Assembly: GCA_024138025.1 (NCBI GenBank)
Contig: JAMXBD010000065.1
Location: forward strand, 1,847,501-1,911,500
DNA: 64,000 bases
Source: Combretum micranthum
Taxonomy: Eukaryota; Streptophyta; Magnoliopsida; Myrtales; Combretaceae
Direction of reading: 5' to 3'
The notes below the pieces were generated by a model, which worked only from the letters and a program-made list of their open reading frames with translations, ran no database searches and was not told the origin of the DNA. The position numbers and the translations under genes were made by a program. Below, in pieces: positions 48,801 to 60,800 of this stretch; position 1 is the stretch's first letter; every line of letters starts with the position of its first letter.

Positions 48801-51800
48801 ATGAATAGCCGATTGTTTCTTTTCATCAAATGTACAAGAGAAAAGGAATACAATAATCATAAAAAACTAAAAATCTATATACAATAATAATGATAAAAGC
48901 TAAGAAACTATATACAACAATCAGAAAATGAGAAAATTTACTATCTACTACTGGTGGTATCTGCCCCGCCTCCCTTGTCCTTATCTCACAAACGTCCAGG
49001 CGAATGGTGTACGCTAATGAGGATGTTGTGTAGATGGATCAATCTGTGTAACTGTGGCATCCTCATCTCCACCAGCAGCACTGTATGGATGAAATGGGAG
49101 GGTCTGACTGCACCTGTGTGAGTCCTTCTCCCATATCATGTGATGGCGATGGTCGCCTTTTTTGTGGAGCTAGGGGGGTATGGAACTCCGTGTATGATGG
49201 TTTTGACATGGGGGTGTCCCCCAGATGATATGTGATGATGATGATGATGGGCCAGTCTCGCGATGAAGGAATCGGGAAGAGCCAGGCTGATCAAATGAAG
49301 GTACATCGGACGGCTTAGGCTCGTATTTGATCTGTATATCTTGGGCATTGCCTCGCTCTTGACCCCATCCTCGCCCATGCCTCTCTCTATATAGACGTCA
49401 TCTCTGTGCTGCCAGAGGCTGTGGGACATCCAGTGCTGGTGCTAGTGGCACTGGGTCATTAAAATTGAGTCCCATAAACTCATCAACTACACGACAAACA
49501 TCTCATGCAGTGGAAGGAGTAATCTCTGAAGGCATGTATGTGACTATAAATGAAATCTTCCTACAAGTAACAACAAAAATGTATATTAGTGAATAATGAA
49601 AACACAGTACATTTCCTTACACAGCTTATGGAGTCAGTGAGTTTACCATATAGCATATGATAGCCCTCGTGCGACTGATCTAATGTCGGGTGATCGCATG
49701 ATACCACTGGAAGTAATCATCAGATGTCGGGTGATCCATATCTGGCATCTCAACAATGCGATCATAACAACCATCCCACTCAGCTATCCACCTAGCGTGC
49801 TCCCCCTACCAGTTTCACTCGGAACGCCCCTACATGTTAATCTCATGCATGGCTCTCATGTCGGCAGGCGGGTGTGGGATTCCCTGAAAGCCATCAAACC
49901 GGCCGCTTATCATAACCAAAACTATCCTTTCCTTGCACAATGTTGCCATGAGCGTACAATATAAACTTCGCCTTATCTATTTTTTCACCGTCCCTGCCAT
50001 CTCATAAAAAATAGCTTGAATGCATGAAATTTGCATCATCACACTTATGAATTGAACTCCCGTAATATTTAACATAACTCCTAATGCTACTATATATACC
50101 TCAGTCTTATAATAGTATATAGACATGGTATATGAACAAAATCAGCAGTAAAAGTGAATGATATGGCTAGATTTTCAAAGTTAAAATTAACATTAGTAAT
50201 TTATAATCTACTTTATTTGTATCATTTTATATAAAGTTAATTTCTTCTTTTAAACTAATTAAAATTTTAATTCTATATTTGAACTTAATTTTAATTGTTG
50301 ATTACTATTATGTAAATTTTTCCTTTTTTTGAACAAAACTATGTATCATATTAAATTTTCATAATTAATATAGAACACATACACATACAAAAAAAAATTG
50401 AAAATTTTAGAATTATACAACAACCAATATTCCCACAACGCATACAACCAATATTCAATAATGTAGTTTCAATAATTCGAAAAAAAAAAAATTGAAAATT
50501 GTAGAATTATACCAGAATTTGTCGGTGTTTTTTTTTTTTCCTCTTTTCTCGCGTGATGCTTCTCCTTTCAATGAAATTCTTCTTCCTCAACGTTGGGTGA
50601 TCCAAAATTCTCAATATACGGAGCAAATTGCTTTTAATCGATTGGTATTTGGGAATTTGGGGTTAGGGTTTCCGATTTAGGGGTTTTTCAATCTCTTTAA
50701 GAGACGAGGTCACATAATATAACCCATCATCAAATTTTTAAAAATTATGAAAACGTAGGCTAGATATTAAAAAAAAAAAACTTGTAGTAAGAATTATGAG
50801 TCCCAATAAGCATTTGCATTTACTGTGTCCCAACACCGATCTTAAATGCGATTTTGGTGCTTTGTTTAATTATAATGTTGTTAGGCCCAGACTGAAGGTT
50901 TGTCCGAGTATGCTAGAGGATTAGGGGTCGATTTGGGGTTAATGAAAAATCATATTTTGAGTGATATTCTTATTATAAAAAAATAAGTAAATGAAATATG
51001 CATCAATATTATCATATTCATATATGAGATTTAATTTAAAAGTGTCTTAAAATATTAATTTTCTAGTTTAAAATACAAGTTTTTTATTTTTATAAAAAAA
51101 AGGACATGATAATATATACATACATTTATTTTGAGTATATTTAACAAGTAATAAATAGATATCAAGATTGGCAGTAACAATAATATATAATTCATATATT
51201 AAAATCATATTTGATATTTCAGGAAAAGGAATAAAATATTATTATTTTAAAAAAATTACAAAATTACTATCGGGATGAAATTAATCTCGATTTTAGGCAA
51301 CATGAGACGAGGTCGTTAGTGCCTGATCTCCTCTTTTTAAGAGACAAGGCCTTGTGCACAACCTAGTCTCTTCAAGAGACGAGGTCACTTACTAATGACC
51401 TCATCTCTTGAAGAGACAAAAGCCTCCTTCCTCTTCATTCTTTTCCTTTCCTAATTGTTGAAATTGAAAAACCCCCAAATCCCGAAATCGGAAACCCTAA
51501 CCCCAAATCCCCAAATACCAATCAATTGAAAGCAATTTGCTCCGTATATTGAGAATTTTGGATTACCCCACGTTGAGGAAAAATAATTTAGTTGAAAGGA
51601 GAAGCATCACGCTAAAAGAGGAAAAAAAAAGCCGACGAATTCCAATATGATTCCGCAATTTTCAAAATTTTTTTTGAATTATTGATGCTACATTTTTGAA
51701 TGTTGGTTGTATGTGTTGTGGGAATATTGGTTGTTGTATGATTCCGAAATTTTAAAATTTTTTTTTTTGTATTTGTATGTGTTTTATATTAATTATGGGA

Positions 51801-54800
51801 ATTTAACATGATACACAGTTTTGTTGGAAAAAAGGAAAAATTTTACGTAATAGAAATCAACATTTAAAATTAAGTTCAAATATAGAATTAATATTTTAAT
51901 TAGTTTAAAAAGAGAAATTAACTTTATATAAAGTGATACAAATAAAGTAGATTATAAATTACTAATGTTAATTTTAACTTTGAAAATCTAGCCATATCAT
52001 TCACTTTTACCGTTGATTTTGTTCATACACCATGTCCATGTACTATTATAAGATCGGGGTATATATAGTTGCATTAGGAGTTATGTTAAATATTATAGAA
52101 GTTCAATTCATAAGTGTGATGTTGCAAATTTCATGCATTCAAGCTATTTTTTATGAGATGGCAAGGTTGGTGAGGAAATGGATAAAGTGAAGTTTATATT
52201 GTACGCTCATGGCAACATTGTGCAAGGGAATGATGGTTTTGGTTATAATAAGCGGCCGGTTTGGTGGCTTTCAGGGGATCCCACACCCGCCTGCCAACAT
52301 GAGAGCCCTGTATGAGATTGACATGCAGGGGTGTTTCAAGTGGCATTGGCAGGCGGAGCACGCTAGGTGGATAGCTGAGTGGGATGGTCGGCATGATTGC
52401 ATTGTTGAGATGACAGATATGGATCATCCGACATTTGATGATTACTTCCAGTGGTATCATGTGATCACTTGACATTGGATCAGTTGCACGGGGGCTACCA
52501 TACAATATATGGTAAACTCACTGACTCCATAAGCTGTGTAAGGAAATGTATTGTGTTTTCATTATTCACTAATATACATTTTTGTTGTTGCTTGCAGGAA
52601 GATTTCATTTATAGTCTCCCATACATGCCTTCAGAGATTACTCCTTCCACTGCATAAGATGTCTGTCGTGTAGTTGATGAGTTTATGGGACTCAATTTTA
52701 ATGATCCAGTGCCACTAGCACCAGCACTGGATGACCTACAGCCTCTGGCAATACAGAGACGACGTCTATATAAAAAGAGGCGTGGGCGAGGATGGGATCA
52801 GGAGTGAGGCAGTGCCTGAGATATACAGATCAGAGACGAGCCTAAGCCGTCTGATGTACCTTCATTTGATCAGCCTGGCTTTTCCCGATTCCTTCATCAC
52901 GAGACTGGCCCATCATCATCATCACATACTCATTTGGGGGACACCTCCATGTCAGACCCGTCATACACGGAGTTCATACCCTCCTAGCTCTACAGAAGAG
53001 ACAGTCATCGCCATCACATGATATGGGGGAGGGACTCACACAGGTGGAGCCAGACCCTGTCCCATTTTATCCATACAGTGTTGCTGGCATAGATTGATCC
53101 ATCTACATAGCATCCTCATCAGCATATATCATTCGCCTGGACGTTTGTGAGATGGGGACAAGGGAGGCGGGGTAGATACCTCCAGTAGTAGGTTGTAAAT
53201 TTTCTCATTTTCTGATTGTTGTATACAGTTTCTTAGCTTTTATCATTATTGTTGTATATAGATTCTTAGTTTTTTATAATTATTGTATTCCTTTTTTCTT
53301 GTACATTTAATGAAAAGAAACAATCGGCCATTCATTTCATATTATGTTTTCAAAGTTCTATATATGTTTGTGACGAAAAGTTTGACAATACTTTTGTGGT
53401 TGAATGATTTGGGATTGAGTCTGTGTTTGGTTGGATTGGTTTTGGAACTGTGTTTGGATGGATTGGGTTTGAGAATACTACTGAAGTTTGGAAGTTTGAG
53501 AATACTACTGAGGATGGCTAACGGCTTATATAGCTGTTTAATCTGATTTTGACAGGTCTTATTATGAATGTAAAAATGATCTGTTTTTCAAGGAACAAAT
53601 GGAAAGTAAGGAAATTTGTACTGACCTCATCTTTTGAAGAGACGAGGTCATATAATTTAATGTGATCTCGTCTCTCTTTAAGAGACGAGGTTATGTTGCC
53701 TAAAATCGGGATTAATTTCATCCCGATGGTAATTTTGTAATTTTTCCCGTGAGTTGGAGTTAAAATGAAAATAAAAAAAAAAAAAAGAAAAGAAAAGGAA
53801 AAGACACGCATCTGCTGGCCATAAACTTTTCATTACGAAATAATTGATTAGGAAAAAGTTGGATTTTTCAAACCCAAATATCCTGTTCCACTCTATACTT
53901 GTTTTAGAGTGACATTAGGTCAAGAAGGTGGAATTTCTTTAACCCAAACATCCTTGTCGATGAAGCGCATCCTGCTGCAAGAAAAACTTGGAAATCACCG
54001 AAATTTCTGCTTCTTTGGGTATACAACACCCAAAGATCCTTAGCTTATGATTTGCTTGGGTGGTATCTTGTTGCTACTTCTTTTTCATTTCCAAGTTCTC
54101 AGTTTTAACCAGTATTGCAACCCTTTAAAATATTTTGCCCTTTATCTTTATAGGGTGGTTACACATATTCAAAATTTGCACCATGTTTGAAATGCATTAG
54201 CCGTTAAATAATAAATATAAAAACTGACCTCATATCTAAGTGTAAACTTAATTCACCATGGTATTGGAGTAGGAAATCCTAAGTTCAAAATGAAAAATGG
54301 TATAACAGTTTGTACATTTATCAATATGAAAGAGTCGAATATTGAAGTATTTACATAAAAGGGAACCCTAATATACAAGTAAAAGACTATACTAGCCTTG
54401 TACAATGATAAAGCAATAATATGTGTTAATACGCCCCTCACATTAGTAGTGGTAGATCAAGAGGTGAGAGTTGTGTAGGGGAAACAGACCCATGAGAGAT
54501 AACATGCTGACTTGTGTAATCATGTCCCATGGTAGGGTTGTTAGAATCCTATGTGTTGAGCAGACTACATAAGAAAGATGCAAGAAAGGCGGTTTAAGGA
54601 AAAAAAATAATATTTTAATAAAAAATTATGGAATAAAATATTCCCAAGACTAGGCAATGTTGAAATTGCAGCAAACTTATCTCTTGAAAATTTGGGGTTT
54701 ATAAAAGAATATTAATTTTAAGTAAAATCGATTTTCAAACAAGCTAATTCACAATGTCAATAATTTGAGTGCAAAAAATACTTCATGTCACATAATAAGA

Positions 54801-57800
54801 ATCTAAATGAACTACGCTTCTTTGAATATCATATTGAAAATGCAATATGCTGAAGAATTCCTATAATCTACGTTAGATTTTTTGAAACTTCCACATTTCA
54901 GTGAAGTGAAAAGGATTTTTTCTGCATCTATTAGTAACCTCTCCATTGCTTTGTCTACAAATTGCTGAAAGCCCTCCAGAGTGGTGAATTGTTGAATACC
55001 ATAGAGACCCATGGCTAGCGTACTATCATGATAGGTTTGTGTCCTGCAACAGCAAGCAGTCGATTGGAGGTGGAGATTGGTGGTGGGTCTCTATAGGATG
55101 TACAGCATAAATTTGTCGAGAGTAAAAACTGAGCACCATGTTGCCATCACTTTTTGTTGACCAAAGCTGTTTTTTCCTCCTTTGCTTCTTTTTCTTTTTC
55201 TTCTTTGCAACCATATTCTTGCAATACCTGAACTTAGTCTCTTGAAAAGACTAGTTCACTGCAATTATGGTGGACTCATCTCTTGAGGAGATGGGGTTAT
55301 TGTAATTTGAACTCATCTCTTCAAGAAACGAGTTTAAATTGTCTAACTTTGAATATATTTAATCTAATGGCATTTCTATATTTAACCCCAAAAAAGGGAT
55401 CGAGAAGATAATTTGTTTGTAAACTGGGGTGTTATAATGGAGTAGCAAAGGCACTGGACTCATCTCTTGAAGAGATGAGTTCAACATCTTTTGAAGAGAT
55501 AGGTTTGTTGCAATTTGAGCTTGTCTTTTTAAAAAGCGAGTTCAAATTGCCTAATTTTGAATATATTCAATCTAATGGCATTTCTATAATTTTTTATTGA
55601 AGAATTATTTTTTTCCTTAACCCTAAGAAAGGGATCGAGGAGATAATTTGTTTGTAAACTGGGGTGTTGTAATGGAGTAGCAAAGGCACCCAAAAGTATG
55701 TAGGAAGGCATAGTTAGAGAGAGCATGACATAGGAGTTTAAATGAGGACTTATGATCAAGGAGGTAGAGGGTAGTCGGTTTATGGTTTATATTGTAAAGC
55801 AGCATCAACCTAAAAGTTTAATGGTAGCCTTGCACGGAGACAAATGGTACAGCTTTGTTTGTTTATATGCCAATGTTTGTGCTTTGTAGTGCCATTTTTT
55901 CAGGTGTATAGGGGTGGGAAAGTCAAAGGTAAATGTTGTTGTCTTTGAGAAAAGTAGTAACAACATTATTTACAAATTCATCAGCACCATCACTATAAAG
56001 TGCTTAAGTTCTAGTAGAATACTAATATTCAAATAAGGATTTGAAATGCTTGAAATGAGAAAGAACTTCATTTCTATTGTGCATTCAAAAAATCCAAGAA
56101 TATTTACAATTATCAATAAAGAATACATAATAGTGAAATCCTAGATTTGATCTAGTTGGTGCTTACTATACATCAAAATGAATAATCTCCAAGAGCTTTT
56201 GTACATGGTGAGATGAGTGCATAAAAGGGAGGCAAGCAAACTTTCCAATGCTGCAAGAGTTACATGGACTCAAGGACTATGAGGAAGACTTAATTGGAAG
56301 ACATCACTGCAGATGAGTCAATCGAGGACTTTATTATTGGGATAACATAACTTGGAGTTACTAAATTGCTCTTGGAATGGTAGATGCATAATAGGACTAT
56401 GGGGGACAGGTTGGAGAGGGACAGATTAGATAAAGAGGAAGCATCGTTTGCTGTTGGAGAAAGATTTGACCTGTGATTGAGCCATGGATAGAGAGTGGGG
56501 AGTCATCATACTGAACAGTGCATTTGTTAACATGCAAAACACTTTTCAGATGCAAGAGGGGCCATTATTTTGAACAAATAGGTTGCTTACGTGAGATATT
56601 GGCATAACTATACTGTTACTAACAATGACTTGATCAGAACCAACTTAGAGGTTCAAATTATATAGCAGAATAATTTGTATATTGATCAATATGAAAGAGC
56701 AAAACACATGAGTATTTATACAAGAGGGAAATACTAATACAAACTTATAGATTATTCTACCCCTACACAATAAGAAAGAAATAGTATATGTTAATGCACA
56801 AATCCCTCCATCCTCTTGTCAACCTCATCTGATTGAGTCACTGGCTTTGTGGAGCACTACCTTTTCCATTCATCATCCATGCAGAACAACCTTAGGAGCT
56901 AATGGAACGTGCGGCTTGAGCCAACTGCATGTTCCTGTACAAGCTAATAGGTTGTGATACACGTAATAACTGAATTTGGTTAATGCATATTAAAAGAGTG
57001 CGATCTCATCCTTAAGGGCTTTTGATGGAAGGGGGATCTCACTGCATTCTAGTGGAAACTGTGACCCCTGGTGGAAACGAATTTTGTATAATCCAGTTGT
57101 TGTATCTCTTCAGTGCTTAGGAGATAAAGACAGCCTGCCTTTGGAGTTGAGCTTTCTGCAGTATTGAGATTTCTGTACTGGTTTTATTATTTGCTTCTAA
57201 TGATATATACATCCTTTATTTTTGTCTTAGCTATGCTTTCATTTGAGATATTGATAATAGTGGAAAACTAACTATCAGAAACTCAACCTTTTCAGCTTGA
57301 CATAGAAAACGATTCTGCCCAAAAACTGTGGCAAGTGGTAGAGTTTGTCTTTGGTAAGTTCTCTCAAGCACATAGAAAGGGAGTGTTGAAATTAAGATTA
57401 CATTCACAAATGAAAACATTTTTTTTTTTTTGGATTTTCCTGCTAGAAAAGCTAGGCTGGATTGTCGGTCTTCTTTCAAATGAAAAGAGCTGCAGGAGTA
57501 ACATTTTTTTATATTTAAGGTGTCATCAGCAGATGATGACTCTTGAGGATTTTTGGATAGATGATGATGATCTTGCTTACATCTTGAATTTCTTACTACA
57601 TAGCTTGTATATTATTTTTGAAACTAATATTTATTAACATGCAATCCAAATGACAGATTGCAGTCTATATTATGTGAGTATCCCAATGCTTTTCCTGAAT
57701 TACTTCTATTGCATGAAAGTATCACAATTAGCAGGTCTCTTTGACAGCTATAGATGCCTCCTTTTGTAGCCATCAACTGATTAATTCATTACAATATGTT

Positions 57801-60800
57801 TATATACACGGGTGGGATAGCATCTTTATATAACTTGTGGTGAAGGAATCCCCTCTCCTCCCTTGAATGGAGAGGATATCACTATGGCTCTACTATGTAC
57901 AATAATGATCATAAACATGTTTGAGCACTTTAGAGTGGTGAAGCCCTTGCTCAGTAAGCACAATCATGATTACAAACATTCATGAGCACTCTGGAGCAGT
58001 GAAGCCTATGCTCTTAGTTGTTGATGAATTCACACTTTCATGTTCCCACAATGAAAGTGAAGACATGCCACTAATTGTTGGTGTAGGAAATCTCAGATGA
58101 GTAATCTTAGAATATATTTTAGGAAAGTTAGTAGAGGAAATCGGGGCTAATAATTTACCCCTAAAATTAAGGGAATTAGCGGTAATTAGCTGTTGTAATT
58201 AATTGTTGACTTTCCTTGTTTAGTGTATAAAAAATTGTATATATAGACTAGAATAATTTGTAAATGAAAAAAATCATAATTCTTCATGGTATTAGAGCCC
58301 GTTTAAGGTTTCTAATATATATATATATATATATATAAACCACCTTTGCTTCTTGTTAATCCAGCCTTGTTAATCCTATTATTTGATCCTATTCTTGTTA
58401 ATCTAGCCTCAATTGCTGGTTCTTTTTGTATTTTTTTAAGCCTTCATTGATGTCTCCTTTTTCTCTTTTTTCATCTATTATTTGATCCTATTCCATCATG
58501 GGGGAAAAACCAATGAATCAGGGTATGTGTTCATTGACTCTTTTAGGTGAGGATCTAATCTCTCTTGGGTTAAATGCTTTAGGTAATGAACTTAGGAATG
58601 CTTGGATCCTTGACTCTGGTGCTACGGATCATATGACTCATATTTCAAATAAATTCAAAACCTATAACCACTGTCCTAGCAATAGAAGGATTGTTGTTGC
58701 TAATGGTTCTACAACCATAGTAGCAGGAATAGGAGATGTCCAAGTTACCCCAAAATTGGTGCCTAAAAATGATCTTCATGTTTCCCAGTTATCTATAAAT
58801 TTGGTTTCCATACAAAAACTTACCAAAGATCTAACTAGTTGTGTGATATTTCATAATTCTTGTTTTGAATTTCATGACCAGGGTTCGAGGAAGAAGAATG
58901 GACTTGCTAAGGAACATAATGGACTCTATTACTTGGATACATTAAGTCAAACGAAATTTGGTGAATCTGCCATGTCCACATTGTTTTCTTCTTCCAATAA
59001 GGATGTCATTTGGTAACATCATAAGCGCTTAAGTCATGTGTCTTCATGTGTCTTTTCCTGCATTGAAAATAATGTATCCCTCTTTGTTCAAGGGATTCGA
59101 TGTTCAATCTTTTTCATTATGATATTTGTTAGTATGCGAAACACACTCATGTACCATTTCCCATCAATAATAAAGGATCTTTTGTTCCCTTCTTTTTAAT
59201 CCATAGTGATATTTGCCGGCCATCAACTATTCCAAACATCTGAGAATCTAAGTGGTTTGTAACGTTTATTGATGATTGCACAAGAGTATCTTGGATTTAT
59301 TTACTCGAAAATAAGTTTGATGTGAGTAAAATTTTTCCTATCTTTCATGCAATGATTCAAAATCAATTTGGCACCAAGATAAAATACTTTCGTTTAAATA
59401 ATGCTCGAGATTATTTCAATCAAATTTTGAGTCCGTACTTTCAAAAGGAAGGAATCATACACGAATCATCCTGTATCACCACTCCACAACAAAATGGGGT
59501 GGTCGAAAGGAAAAACCGACATCTTCTTAAGTACACTAGAGCCTTATTATTTCAACAAAACGTGTCAAAAACATACTAAGGAGAAGCTGTACTTACATCA
59601 ACTTTTCATAAACAAAATTCCTTCCAGGGTTTGGGGTTTCAAAGTCCTCTAGAAAACCTATCCAAATTCTATTTTGATATTCGATCTTCCTTCAATCTCT
59701 CTCCTCGAGTTTTTGGGTGTACTTCCTTTGTCCATGTTCATAGTCATAATCGTGGGAAGTTCGATCCTCGTGCTCTTAAGTGTGTCTTCGTGGGGACTCA
59801 TCTACTCAAAAGAGTTACAAATGTTATCATCCACCAACTAGAAAACTCTATGTTTCAGTCGATGTCACATTTGTTGAAAATAAACCCTATTTCACCACCT
59901 CTTATCTTCAAGGGGAGTTGCATATACTTGAAGATGAGGAAGATAAGGAGTCAAACTTTTCACCACTAGGGTCATCTAAATCTGAAACTCAAAAGTCTAT
60001 TCCTCAATCTGATGGGTTGGAAGAAAAAAAGGGAAGGAGATGGTAAAATCTTTGATTGGTTCCGATTTGACCAAGTGTATACAAGGAGAGGAGATCCGAG
60101 GTAAGAATAATTTTTTCAATCGAGCTTTGCAAATGAGTTATAAATTAATGAATCAAATCTGAATTTTACACTAACAACAACCCATCCTTGTACCAACCCT
60201 GAACCACTTTGTCCCGAACCTCTTAGCCTTGACTAGGACCTGCATCTACTTATTGCTGTAAGAAAAAAGACCCGAGCATGCACCAAAAAACCCCTATACC
60301 CATTGTCTCACTTCATCTCTTTTGAGAAGTTTTCCCCAAGCCATCAAAGTTTCCTTTCCACCTTAAACACAGTTTCTATTCCTAGCTCATTATCTGAAGC
60401 ATTATCAAAGAAAGAATGGAGACTTGCTATGGAAGCAGAAATGGATGCATTAGAGAAGAATGGGACTTGGGAATTGGTTAAAGGGTAAGAAAGCAATAGG
60501 CTGTAAGTGGGTGTATGCAGTAAAATTTAAGCTAGATGGGTCCCTAGAATGCTACAAAGCGAGATTAGTCGCAAAAGGATACACACAGACATATGGATTA
60601 GACTATCAAGTAACGTGTGCTCCAGTAGTAAAGATGAATACAGTGAGGATTTTGTTGTCCTTGGCTGTTAATTTTGATTGGGAATTGCAGCAGTATGATG
60701 TGACGAATGCCTTTATCCACAGAGAATTAGAAGAGGAGATTTATATGAACATTCCACCAGGATTTAGTGGGATTGAGAAGAACAAGGTTTGTCGATTAAA

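Larger units (their letters stand above)
54284..56802 (-). mobile_element. Old Copia G, deleted and interrupted
   Basis: Two diverged direct repeats, about 54284-54434 and 56651-56802, share wording such as ATCAATATGAAAGAG and (A)GTATTTA(T)ACA and look like LTRs. Between them the minus strand carries GAG-pre-integrase and integrase remnants (56160-55625). The text includes DWYSKYSW-like words, then [20 protein letters not shown] and [16 protein letters not shown] and RNase H are absent. A Pack-MULE-like element sits in the integrase part. LTR ends are approximate. Confidence 0.65.

Noticed and set aside
49683..49964. 93-codon + strand frame over the left PMD copy (and its mirror 52505-52194)
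   Set aside because: It is antisense to the PMD-like coding text, which has the recognisable motifs.
53283..53546. A Leu-rich frame conserved in both PMD elements (also 48853-48614 on the minus strand)
   Set aside because: It lies downstream of the PMD stop in what looks like the 3' non-coding part. Conservation is explained by recent copying of the whole element.
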